Of a stretch of 64,000 nt of DNA, positions 8,070 through 15,917 are shown one piece after another. Position 1 is the first letter of the stretch. Each line of letters opens with the position of its first letter. The DNA is from Xylanimonas cellulosilytica (lineage in GTDB: Bacteria; Actinomycetota; Actinomycetes; Actinomycetales; Actinomycetaceae). The translations under genes and the position numbers were made by a program. The DNA lies in NCBI GenBank assembly GCA_001072465.1, contig JVKM01000056.1:95385-159384 (forward strand). Reading direction: 5' to 3'. The notes under the pieces are model-generated. The model made no database searches, was not told the origin of the DNA, and worked only from the letters and a program-made list of their open reading frames with translations.

Positions 8070-9683
8070 ATGGATCTGAATGCATCTGTCATTATCGAGG
8101 CGTGTCGTGCCGGGGCTGAGGAGGCTGCCAGGCTCGCGCCCTTCCTCGATGACCTGGACGGATGGGATGGGGCGGACTGTGACACGGGGTCGAATGGTGC
8201 AGCGACGATGGCTGCGCTCGAGGCCGCCATGGACTCCCTGGACCCGCGAGCTCACCTGCGCGACGCGCTTGAAGCGGCTGTGGAGACGATTATCCGCCGC
8301 GGCCTCGGACACAGCGGCATGGCCCTCGGAGCTCTTTTCGAGGCGTGGGCCGGCGCTCTCGGGGACGAACACCATGTCACGCCTCTTGTGCTGCGTCGCA
8401 TGCTCGCCGCATCTCTGAGCCCCGTGGCCTCCTCCATCGCGTGGTCCGATGCCCTCGTGGAAATGCTCGGCGGCGCGGTGCGCGAACTTGAGGACCTGGG
8501 GGCGACGCTCCCGGAGGTCGACGACGTTTTCTCTCGTTTCTCTTCCCAGGCGCAGATTGGCCTCGTTGAGGCGACGAACGAGGCGACGGGGCGTATCGAC
8601 CCCGGTGGCGCCTTCATCGCCCTGGTCCTGGCCTGCATCGACGCTTCGATGCGGGGTGACGCCGGAATCCTTCAGTCGTTCACCGCCATGCTGGCTGACC
8701 TTGCGGAGCGTCATTCGCGTGCGCCCGAGGCCGCCTCCCCACCGCCCGGCCGCGACTTCACGGTCGACATCATCCTGGAGGGTACGCAGGAAGACCTGGA
8801 CGCGCTGCTCGCGCGCCTCGGTGGCCTGGGGGCGCGGCTGTCCTACGTGGGCCGGGTTGATCTCTTTGGCATGGGGGAGTGGAGGCTGCACGTCGACACC
8901 TCCGCGCCGCTGGCCGCGCACCCCACTTCGGGACAGGTCATTCGCTTCCAGGTCTGCGACGCCCGCCCAGACGCGCAGATCGGCATTGACGAGCTGGCCG
9001 ACGAGGGCCTGAGCCACCGCGGCGTGCGCCTGCTGCAGCGCCGCCCGATGCGCCGCGTTGAGCGTGCCCGCGTCATCGCCTGCACCAGGGCCCCCGGCCT
9101 CGTAGAAGACCTTGCGCGCGCAGGAGCGGTCGTGTTCTTGGACCTGAGCTCTGGGGACGCTGCGGGCATCGTGTCGGCGGCGACCTCGCGCACGGGCGTG
9201 ACCCTCGTGGCCACGTGCGACGAGGCCAGCGCCTCCCTGGTCGGTACCGTGGCCTCGGTGCTGCCCTCGCCCGCCCCGGGTGTCCCAGCGATCTTGCGTG
9301 CGGGTAGTCGCGATGACCTCGACGTCCTCGCCGTCGCGCGAGCCTGCGCCCCGCTGTTCGTGCCCCAGCCCGGCGGTGTCGAGGCCGCTCCGACGCTGGC
9401 ACGCATGCTGCGCGACGGTGCACACGACGCCCTCGCCTCGTGCGCGAGCGCACCGCTGCCCCCGGGCGGCGACCCGGAGGGCATCGCTGAGGCTCTGGCC
9501 GAAGCCTCACGCAGTGGCGGTGATTCTTGGCGCCTCCTCATCTCGCGCGACGACGACGGCCCCTACACCGTGGCCACCGTTCGCCAGCTGCTCTCCACGC
9601 GCGACGCGTCGTCGACGATCGACCTGGAGACCTGGGACGGCGGGCAGAGCGGGCCGAGCCTGGTCGCGGGGTGCGCCTCGTGA
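8070..9683 (+). CDS. DAK2-domain protein, FakA/YloV-like
   Basis: The 537-residue protein has an N-terminal DhaL/DAK2-like nucleotide-binding domain. DCDTGSNGAATM stands where the family has DGDTGTNM (metal and phosphate binding), and GLGHSGMALGALF matches the GNSGVILSQ loop. A middle domain and a C-terminal DegV-like region follow, as in FakA, the fatty-acid kinase that phosphorylates acyl chains held by FakB. The nucleotide motif departs from the consensus, so kinase activity is not certain. The ATG at 8070 is preceded by AAAGGGGAG; the longer open frame upstream lacks such a site. The stop overlaps the recG start (GTGA). This gene commonly sits between rpmB and recG in Gram-positives. Confidence 0.8.
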   Translation: MDLNASVIIEACRAGAEEAARLAPFLDDLDGWDGADCDTGSNGAATMAALEAAMDSLDPRAHLRDALEAAVETIIRRGLGHSGMALGALFEAWAGALGDEHHVTPLVLRRMLAASLSPVASSIAWSDALVEMLGGAVRELEDLGATLPEVDDVFSRFSSQAQIGLVEATNEATGRIDPGGAFIALVLACIDASMRGDAGILQSFTAMLADLAERHSRAPEAASPPPGRDFTVDIILEGTQEDLDALLARLGGLGARLSYVGRVDLFGMGEWRLHVDTSAPLAAHPTSGQVIRFQVCDARPDAQIGIDELADEGLSHRGVRLLQRRPMRRVERARVIACTRAPGLVEDLARAGAVVFLDLSSGDAAGIVSAATSRTGVTLVATCDEASASLVGTVASVLPSPAPGVPAILRAGSRDDLDVLAVARACAPLFVPQPGGVEAAPTLARMLRDGAHDALASCASAPLPPGGDPEGIAEALAEASRSGGDSWRLLISRDDDGPYTVATVRQLLSTRDASSTIDLETWDGGQSGPSLVAGCAS

Positions 9684-11818
9684 GCGCACTCGACGTTCCT
9701 CTGTCCCTGCGCCTGCCGAAAAAGACGGCGAAGGCCATCGAGGGGGCGGGTGTGGCAACGGTCGGCGACCTGCTGCTGGTTGCACCGCGCCGCTACTACC
9801 ACTGGGGTCGCCTCACGCCGCTGTCTTCCCTGCGCGAAGGCGAGGATGTGACGATCCTTGCCGAGGTCGCCGGAGCACACCTGGTTGCCAACCGATCCGG
9901 CTCGGGCGTGCGCTTGGAAGTCACCCTCACCGACGGCGTTCAGTTCCTGTCGGCGACCTTCTTCGCGAAGAACCAGTACAAGCTCGCCCCCATCGAGCGA
10001 TTGCTGACGCCGGGGCAGTCCTTCCTCTTCGCCGGCAAGGTCGGGGCCTACCGCGGCAAGCTGCAACTCACCCATCCCTCCTTTGAGGGCGTGGACGGGG
10101 AGGACATCGAGCGCATCGCCTCGCGCCCCATCCCGATCTACCCGGCGACCGGATCGCTGGCCTCGTGGGCGATTGCCCGAGCAGTTGGCATGGTGCTGGA
10201 CCACCTGGACGATGCCGACGTGCCCGACCCGGTTCCCGCTGACGTCCGCGAGCGCGCTGGCTTCACCTCCCACGCTGAGTGCCTGCGCGCCCTGCATCAG
10301 CCTGAGACGGACGAGGATTACCAGCAGGCGCGTAAGGCCCTGGCCTTCGCCGAGGCCTTCGTCCTCCAGGTGGGGCTGGCCGCGCAGCGCCGGGGCGTGC
10401 GGGCCGTGGCGGCCCTGGCCTCGCCGGTCGACGCGCCGCTGTGCGAGCGTTTCCGCTCGTCGTTGCCTTTTGAACTCACGGACTCCCAGCGCGAGGCCGT
10501 CGCCCAGATTGGTGCCGACCTGGCCGGCGAGGTGCCGATGCAGCGGCTCCTGCAAGGAGACGTGGGATCGGGCAAGACCGTCGTCGCGCTCAGCTCCCTG
10601 CTCCAGGTGGTTGCTGCCGGTCACCAGGGGGCGTTCGTCGCGCCGACCGAGGTCTTGGCGGAGCAGCACGCCGCCTCCCTGCGGGCGCTCCTGGAGCCCC
10701 TGGGGATGGACGCCCCGGACGTTCGCCTGCTGACGGGTTCGACGACGCCCGCAGCCCGTCGCGAGATTCAAAGCGCGATGAACGCGGCAGAGCCGCTCAT
10801 CGTCGTGGGAACCCACGCTCTCTTCCAGGAGAGCGTGCGTTTCGCGGACCTGGCTCTCGTTGTCGTCGACGAGCAGCATCGCTTCGGCGTCGAGCAGCGA
10901 GCCGCGCTGCGCGGGGCGCGTGAGGACGGGCGCGCGGTTCACGAGCTCGTCATGACCGCGACTCCGATTCCGCGAACGATCGCCATGACGGTCTTCGGAG
11001 ATCTCGACGACACGCGCATGAGCGGGATGCCCTCGGGGCGCACCCCCGTGGCCACCTACCTCGCCGACAGTGCCAACGCCGCGTGGGTGGAGCGCACGTG
11101 GGCGCGGGCCGCGGAGGAGATCGCCCAGGGGCGTCGCGTCTACGTCGTGTGCCCGCGCATCGACGCCTCTGATGACGTCGCCGACGCCGAGGAGGAGGGC
11201 GCACGCCCCCTCGCCTCCGTCGAGGAGGTCGCCGCGTACCTGCGCTCCCACCCGGCCCTGTCCGGCATCGCCATCCATGAGCTGACGGGACGCACGCCCT
11301 CGCCCGTCAAGGCGCAGATCATGGAGGATTTCTCCACCGGGCGCGCCCCCCTCCTCGTCGCCACAACCGTCATCGAGGTCGGCGTCGACGTGTCGGAGGC
11401 GACCCTCATGGTCATCCTCGACGCCCAACAATTCGGCCTCGCCCAGCTCCATCAGCTGCGCGGGCGCGTCGGACGCTCCTCCCTGCCCTCGCTGTGCATC
11501 GCCATGCATCGCCACGAACTCACCGACTCGGGCAGAGCACGCCTCCAGGCCTTCGCGGACACGACCGACGGTTTCGAGCTCGCCGAGGCCGACCTGCGCC
11601 TGCGCAAGGAAGGCGACGTCCTTGGAGCCGGTCAGTCGGGTACAGCCACCCACCTGCGCTTCCTCTCGGTGCGCCGCGACGAGGCGCTCATCCGCCGCGC
11701 GAAAGGCGAAGCCGAAACCCTCCTGGAACAGGACCCGATGCTGGAGCGCCACCCGGACCTCGCCCGGGCGCTGCGCGCCGCATCGGACGGACAGATCGAG
11801 TGGATGCAACGCTCCTGA
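9680..11818 (+). CDS. recG: ATP-dependent DNA helicase RecG
   Basis: RecG remodels stalled replication forks and branch-migrates Holliday junctions. The 712-residue protein contains the N-terminal wedge domain with its OB-fold (about residues 55-150), Walker A LLQGDVGSGKTVVA, the DEQH box (VVDEQHRFGVEQR), MTATPIPRT, and the C-terminal helicase half with VATTVIEVGVDV and QLRGRVGRS. The GTG at 9680 overlaps the stop codon of the DAK2 gene (GTGA), which suggests translational coupling. An in-frame open region further upstream is only the antiphase of that gene. Confidence 0.95.
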   Translation: MSALDVPLSLRLPKKTAKAIEGAGVATVGDLLLVAPRRYYHWGRLTPLSSLREGEDVTILAEVAGAHLVANRSGSGVRLEVTLTDGVQFLSATFFAKNQYKLAPIERLLTPGQSFLFAGKVGAYRGKLQLTHPSFEGVDGEDIERIASRPIPIYPATGSLASWAIARAVGMVLDHLDDADVPDPVPADVRERAGFTSHAECLRALHQPETDEDYQQARKALAFAEAFVLQVGLAAQRRGVRAVAALASPVDAPLCERFRSSLPFELTDSQREAVAQIGADLAGEVPMQRLLQGDVGSGKTVVALSSLLQVVAAGHQGAFVAPTEVLAEQHAASLRALLEPLGMDAPDVRLLTGSTTPAARREIQSAMNAAEPLIVVGTHALFQESVRFADLALVVVDEQHRFGVEQRAALRGAREDGRAVHELVMTATPIPRTIAMTVFGDLDDTRMSGMPSGRTPVATYLADSANAAWVERTWARAAEEIAQGRRVYVVCPRIDASDDVADAEEEGARPLASVEEVAAYLRSHPALSGIAIHELTGRTPSPVKAQIMEDFSTGRAPLLVATTVIEVGVDVSEATLMVILDAQQFGLAQLHQLRGRVGRSSLPSLCIAMHRHELTDSGRARLQAFADTTDGFELAEADLRLRKEGDVLGAGQSGTATHLRFLSVRRDEALIRRAKGEAETLLEQDPMLERHPDLARALRAASDGQIEWMQRS

Positions 11819-11841
11819 GGTGCGCCCGGTAGGGTAGGGGT

Positions 11842-12480
11842 ATGACCAGAATCGTCGCAGGCAGCGCCAAGGGGCGTACCCTCGCCGTGCCCAAGTCCGG
11901 CACCCGTCCCACCTCCGAGCGGGTGCGCGAGGCTCTCTTTTCGCGCCTGGACCACATGAACGTGCTGGACGGTGCGACTGTCCTCGACCTCTACGCCGGA
12001 ACGGGTGCCCTCGGCCTCGAAGCCCTGTCGCGCGGAGGCACCCACGCCACCCTCGTCGAAAAGGCTTCGGCCGCCGCCCGCGTCGCCTCCGCGAACGTTC
12101 GCTCGACGGGGCTGCCGGCCCGGGTTGTCACCGCCGACGCGCGCACCTACCTGGGAGCGCGCAACGGGGAAGCTCTCGCGGGAGACATCGACCTGGTCTT
12201 CATTGACCCTCCCTACGACATCGCAGAAGACGACATGACGACGGTGCTGGCCTCCCTCGGCCCGTGGATCGGCCCCGATGCCCTCGTCGTCGTCGAACGG
12301 TCCACGCGTGCGCCCGCTCCCACGTGGCCGGATTTCCTCGTCCTCGAGGACCAGCGCACCTGGGGTGAAACCGTCGCCTACTTCGCAGGTCCGCCCCTGC
12401 CCAAGGACGAATCCGCCGACGGCCCGCAGCCCCTCGAGGACGCCCAGGCCTCGTCGACCGCGGAGGAGGAAGACCGATGA
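11842..12480 (+). CDS. rsmD: 16S rRNA (guanine-966-N2)-methyltransferase RsmD
   Basis: RsmD methylates G966 of 16S rRNA in the assembled 30S subunit. The 212-residue protein starts MTRIVAGSAKGRTL, typical of RsmD. It has the SAM-binding motif VLDLYAGTGALGLEALSRG and the catalytic DPPY motif (VFIDPPYD). The last 25 or so residues form an acidic tail absent from the shortest homologues. The start lies 23 bp after recG; the stop overlaps coaD by 4 bp. Confidence 0.94.
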   Translation: MTRIVAGSAKGRTLAVPKSGTRPTSERVREALFSRLDHMNVLDGATVLDLYAGTGALGLEALSRGGTHATLVEKASAAARVASANVRSTGLPARVVTADARTYLGARNGEALAGDIDLVFIDPPYDIAEDDMTTVLASLGPWIGPDALVVVERSTRAPAPTWPDFLVLEDQRTWGETVAYFAGPPLPKDESADGPQPLEDAQASSTAEEEDR

Positions 12481-12947
12481 TCGCGCTGTTCCCCGGTTCT
12501 TTTGACCCCTTCACAAACGGGCACCTCGACGTCGCAGAGCGCGTCTGTGCCATTGCCGACCGCCTGATCATCGGCGTCGGAGCGAACCCCACCAAGCGCG
12601 GCCTGATCGCCCCCGAAGAGCGCGTCAGGCTCATCCGTGAGGCCACCGGCCACCTCGGCGGCGTTGAGGTCGTCCTGCTGCAGGGCGCGACCATGGACGA
12701 GGCCTCGCGTCTGGGAGCCACGCTTATCGTCAAGGGTGTGCGCTCCTCGATCGACGTCGACTATGAGGTCCCCCAGGCGGTCTTCAACCGTGAGATCGGG
12801 GGCATCGACACCTGGTGGATTCCGACCCGTCCAACCCTTGCACACGTCTCCTCGAGCGCCGTGCGCGAACTTGTGGGGTTGAAAAAGGATATTTCTCGGT
12901 ATGTCCCTCCAGCGATTGAGCGATTTTTGACCGACAATAGAAGCTGA
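12477..12947 (+). CDS. coaD: Phosphopantetheine adenylyltransferase CoaD
   Basis: CoaD joins 4'-phosphopantetheine to AMP from ATP, giving dephospho-CoA, the fourth step of coenzyme A synthesis. The 156-residue length is normal. The nucleotidyltransferase motif GSFDPFTNGHLDV is at the N-terminus, and PTLAHVSSSAVREL matches the C-terminal ISSTxVR substrate loop. It overlaps rsmD (ATGA), a pairing seen in many Gram-positive genomes. Confidence 0.95.
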   Translation: MIALFPGSFDPFTNGHLDVAERVCAIADRLIIGVGANPTKRGLIAPEERVRLIREATGHLGGVEVVLLQGATMDEASRLGATLIVKGVRSSIDVDYEVPQAVFNREIGGIDTWWIPTRPTLAHVSSSAVRELVGLKKDISRYVPPAIERFLTDNRS

Positions 12948-12977
12948 ATAATGCCCGGTGGAACGCAGGAGGCAGCC

Positions 12978-13688
12978 ATGGCTGACACGACCGACAACCA
13001 GACTCAGGACGAGTGGAACGAGGAAACCGTCTACGGTCCCTCCACCGTGATCGCCGCCCTCGACCAGATTGAGGACCTCGTCGAGTCCTCGCGTGCGGTG
13101 CCCCTGTCGGCCTCGATCATGGTCAACAAGGCCGAGATCCTCGACCTGCTCGACCAGGCCCGCGAGGCTCTGCCGGAGGACCTCGTGGCCGCCGATGCCG
13201 TCGTCGCCGACGCGGACGCCGTCCTGGGACGCGCCGATTCCGCCGCCGAGACCCGCATTGCTGAGGCGAACTCGCGCGCCTCTTCGACCCTCGATCAGGC
13301 CAACGAGCGCGCCGCTCAGATCCTCGCCGACGCAGAGGAAGAAGCCGAGCGCACCCGCTCGCGCGCAAACGACGAGGCCACCGCGCTCGTCTCGCAGGCC
13401 CGCTCGGACGCCGAGGCCACGATCGCCGACGCGAACGCTCAGGCCGCCCGCATCGTCTCCACCGAGAACATCGTGCGCATGGCCGAGGATCGCGCCCGCG
13501 AGATCGTCTCCGAGGCCAAGCGCTCGGCAGCCTCCCTGCGTGAAGGCGCGGACGACTACGTGGCCTCCTCGCTGGATGAGCTTGCCCACCTCATCTCCGA
13601 CCTCGCGCGTCGCACCGACGCTGGACGTCGCACGATCGCGGAGCGCCGCGGTGTCGACGTCACCGATGTGGATCTGACCAATGAGTGA
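12978..13688 (+). CDS. Coiled-coil (DivIVA / F0 subunit b-like) protein
   Basis: The 236-residue protein is almost entirely Ala/Glu/Arg-rich heptad-like helix between about residues 60 and 195, similar in composition to DivIVA-type cell-pole proteins and to ATP-synthase subunit b. It has no membrane segment, so it is cytosolic. A homologue at this position, between coaD and yceD/rpmF/rnc, is common in actinobacteria. There it is annotated as ATP synthase subunit b-like or as a cell-division initiation protein. AGGAGG lies just before the ATG at 12978. The stop overlaps the next gene by 8 bp. A role in polar growth or septation is inferred from composition only. Confidence 0.7.
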   Translation: MADTTDNQTQDEWNEETVYGPSTVIAALDQIEDLVESSRAVPLSASIMVNKAEILDLLDQAREALPEDLVAADAVVADADAVLGRADSAAETRIAEANSRASSTLDQANERAAQILADAEEEAERTRSRANDEATALVSQARSDAEATIADANAQAARIVSTENIVRMAEDRAREIVSEAKRSAASLREGADDYVASSLDELAHLISDLARRTDAGRRTIAERRGVDVTDVDLTNE

Positions 13689-14247
13689 CAATTCCCTGAC
13701 CCTGTCCCTGGCGCGCCTGCCGCGCGCCCTGGGATCGACGCTGCACCAGGACCTCGTGTGGGTGACCCCCGACGACCTGGGCACCCCCTCCATGTCGGCC
13801 GTTCCCGGCGTCCCCCTGGACGTGTCGGTGGACTTCACCAGCGTCGAGGACGGCGTGCTCGTCCAGCTTGCCACCTCCGTGGATCTCATCGGGGAGTGCG
13901 TGCGCTGCCTTGACGAGGTACGCGACCACCACGACGTCGCCAGTGCGGAGGTCTACTTCGAGGCCGACGCGCCCGCCCTGACCCCCTCCGAGGACGACGA
14001 GGAGGTCGATGACCTGTTCGTCATCGGCGAGCGCGATACCGTCGACATCGAGACGCAGCTGCGCGATGCGATCGTTCCCCTCGTGGATCCGCGCCCGCTG
14101 TGCAGTGAGGACTGCGCGGGCCTGTGCGACGTGTGCGGCGAGAAGTGGGCGGATCTGCCTTCCGACCACGAGCACTTTGTCGTCGACCCGCGCTTGGCCT
14201 CCCTGGCCTCCCTGCTGGGTGATGATGCCGAGCCGGGGCGATCCTGA
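13681..14247 (+). CDS. yceD: YceD / DUF177 family protein (23S rRNA accumulation)
   Basis: The 188-residue protein shows the YceD pattern: an N-terminal beta-rich domain, an acidic insert (EDDEEVDDLF) and a C-terminal Cys cluster LCSEDCAGLCDVCGEKW, with an earlier Cys pair in CVRCLDEV. YceD homologues are needed for normal 23S rRNA levels in bacteria and plastids. They usually stand directly before rpmF (L32); here rpmF is missing and rnc follows at once, sharing one base (TGATG). Confidence 0.85.
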   Translation: MSDNSLTLSLARLPRALGSTLHQDLVWVTPDDLGTPSMSAVPGVPLDVSVDFTSVEDGVLVQLATSVDLIGECVRCLDEVRDHHDVASAEVYFEADAPALTPSEDDEEVDDLFVIGERDTVDIETQLRDAIVPLVDPRPLCSEDCAGLCDVCGEKWADLPSDHEHFVVDPRLASLASLLGDDAEPGRS

Positions 14248-14969
14248 TGAGTCGTTCCAAGCACCTGCCCGTTCCTCCGCGTACCGACACGGAGGCGCTG
14301 GTGGAGGCGTGGGGGACACGCATCGACGCCCCGCTCCTGCAGCTGGCGCTCGTGCACCGCTCCTACGCGAACGAGGCCGGGGGCATCGCGAATAACGAGC
14401 GCCTCGAATTCCTGGGCGACTCGGTCCTGTCGATCGTGATCGCGCAGAAGCTCTACGAGCAGTACCCGGACGTGGCCGAGTCGGACCTGTCGCGCATGCG
14501 TGCCGCGACCGTCTCCCAGCAGCCCCTGGCTGCCGCCGCCCGCCGCATCGGCCTGGGTGACTTCGTCTTCCTGGGCAAGGGCGAGTCGATGCACGGCGGA
14601 CGCGACAAGGATTCGATCCTGTCCGACACCTTCGAGGCTCTCATCGGCGCGACCTATCTGACCAGCGGCCTGGAAGAGGCACGCCGGGTCATCCTCGAGC
14701 GTCTGAGCTTCCTCCTCGTGGACGCCCCCTCGCGCGGCCAGCACCAGGACTGGAAGACGATCCTCATCGAATACTCGCAGGCGCAGGGCCTGGGCGAGGT
14801 CTCCTACGAGGTCGAGGGGGAGGGGCCGGACCACCAGCGCGTGTTCACGGCCCGTGCTTTCGTCTCCGAGCGCCCCGATCCGATCGGCTCGGGGCAGGCC
14901 TCATCGAAGAAGCACGCGGAGAACGCGGCCGCGCAGGATGCGATGAGCCGCCTGTCTCCCGAGAAGTAG
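14247..14969 (+). CDS. rnc: Ribonuclease III
   Basis: RNase III cuts double-stranded RNA, including rRNA precursors. The 240-residue protein has the signature NNERLEFLGDSVLSIVIA with the catalytic acidic residues, a second acidic site in DTFEALIGATYL, and a C-terminal double-stranded RNA-binding domain (about residues 165-236, DWKTILIEYSQAQG to SSKKHAENAAAQDAM). It starts inside the yceD stop codon, so the pair is probably translationally coupled. A short 6-bp hairpin (14979-14994) follows. Confidence 0.96.
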   Translation: MSRSKHLPVPPRTDTEALVEAWGTRIDAPLLQLALVHRSYANEAGGIANNERLEFLGDSVLSIVIAQKLYEQYPDVAESDLSRMRAATVSQQPLAAAARRIGLGDFVFLGKGESMHGGRDKDSILSDTFEALIGATYLTSGLEEARRVILERLSFLLVDAPSRGQHQDWKTILIEYSQAQGLGEVSYEVEGEGPDHQRVFTARAFVSERPDPIGSGQASSKKHAENAAAQDAMSRLSPEK

Positions 14970-15002
14970 TAAGTACACGAGGGCGTTTGCCCTCCCGACG
15001 GT

Positions 15003-15008
15003 TAGAAT
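15003..15008 (+). promoter_or_regulatory. -10 element (TAGAAT) fitting a leaderless mRNA
   Basis: TAGAAT ends 6 bp before the GTG start of the response regulator. No Shine-Dalgarno sequence lies between them, so transcription would begin at or next to the start codon. Leaderless mRNAs are frequent in actinobacteria. No good -35 is visible. Confidence 0.4.
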
Positions 15009-15014
15009 CAACAC

Positions 15015-15662
15015 GTGAGTGAAAATACGTCCGCGCGTACGCGCGTCATGATCATTGACGACCACGAGATCGTTCGACGTGGCATTGCTGAGATCGTCGA
15101 CCGCGACGACGCCCTCGAGGTTGTCGCCGAGGCCGGCTCCGTTGCTGATGCCGTGCGTCGCGCTGACCTGGTGCGTCCCGACGTGATCCTGGTGGACCTG
15201 CAGCTGCCCGACGGCACCGGTATCGACATCATGAATCGACTGCGTTCCTCCCACCCGCAGATCCTCCCCGTCGTGCTCACCTCCTTCGACGACGACGAGG
15301 CCCTGGCTGAGTCCCTCGAAGCGGGTGCCCGCGCGTACATCCTCAAGACCGTGCGCGGCGCGGAAATCACCGACGTGATCAAGGCAGTCGCCGACGGTCG
15401 CGTGCTGCTCGATGAGCGCACTCTGACGCGTCGCCGCGTCGATCACGAGGATCCGACCGCCGATCTGACACCGTCGGAGCGCAAGGTCCTGGACCTGATT
15501 GGTGACGGCCTGTCGAACCGCGAGATCGGCGAGAAGCTGGGTGTCGCGGAAAAGACCGTGAAGAACCACATCACCTCTCTCCTGTCGAAGATGGGCCTGC
15601 AGCGCCGCACGCAGGTGGCCGCGTGGGTGGCCGGGCAGAGGGCGGCGTCCTGGCGTAACTGA
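15015..15662 (+). CDS. DevR/NarL-type response regulator
   Basis: The 215-residue protein has a receiver domain (about residues 8-125) with the acidic pair in MIIDDHEIVRRG, the phospho-acceptor Asp in VILVDLQLPDGTG, Thr/Ser in VVLTSFDDD and Lys in YILKTVRG. It ends in a LuxR-type helix-turn-helix (about 145-205, LTPSERKVLDLIGDGLSNRE, then VAEKTVKNHITSLLSKMG). Around LPDGTG, AEKTVKN and the final LxRRTQ it resembles mycobacterial DevR/DosR closely, by memory of that family. The GTG start seems leaderless. No kinase gene is adjacent; the DevS-like kinase at 19573-21219 is the obvious candidate partner, on the other side of the fucosidase. Confidence 0.85.
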   Translation: MSENTSARTRVMIIDDHEIVRRGIAEIVDRDDALEVVAEAGSVADAVRRADLVRPDVILVDLQLPDGTGIDIMNRLRSSHPQILPVVLTSFDDDEALAESLEAGARAYILKTVRGAEITDVIKAVADGRVLLDERTLTRRRVDHEDPTADLTPSERKVLDLIGDGLSNREIGEKLGVAEKTVKNHITSLLSKMGLQRRTQVAAWVAGQRAASWRN

Positions 15663-15697
15663 GCCACTGCCTCGTCCCAGAAGGGGCGAGACGAACA

Positions 15698-15727
15698 CGA
15701 GCGGGTCGGAATTATCCGGTCCGCTCG
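15698..15727 (+). terminator. Hairpin after the response-regulator gene
   Basis: A 13-bp stem with two G-U pairs (15698-15710 with 15715-15727) and a 4-nt loop lies 36 bp after the stop codon, preceded by a smaller 8-bp hairpin (15671-15690). There is no strong T-tract. The following ~190 bp up to the fucosidase are AT-richer and should hold its promoter; I could not choose between several candidates. Confidence 0.5.
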
Positions 15728-15917
15728 GCTTGTATGTGCACGCGTCAGCGTAATCATCCAACGAGTCAAGTTGTTTACTAATCAGGGGAATCCCCGATTT
15801 GCGAGAAAGCTACTATCAAACTGGTTTATGAAAAAGCCCTATGGGGTAACGTTCGCCTCATCCTCACCGTAGAGGACGGACACCGTCGTCCACCATTACC
15901 CCTTGAAAGGACACCCC

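Noticed and set aside
9563..11809. 748-codon minus-strand open frame opposite recG
   Set aside because: RecG is unmistakable on the plus strand; the antisense reading has no recognisable domain.
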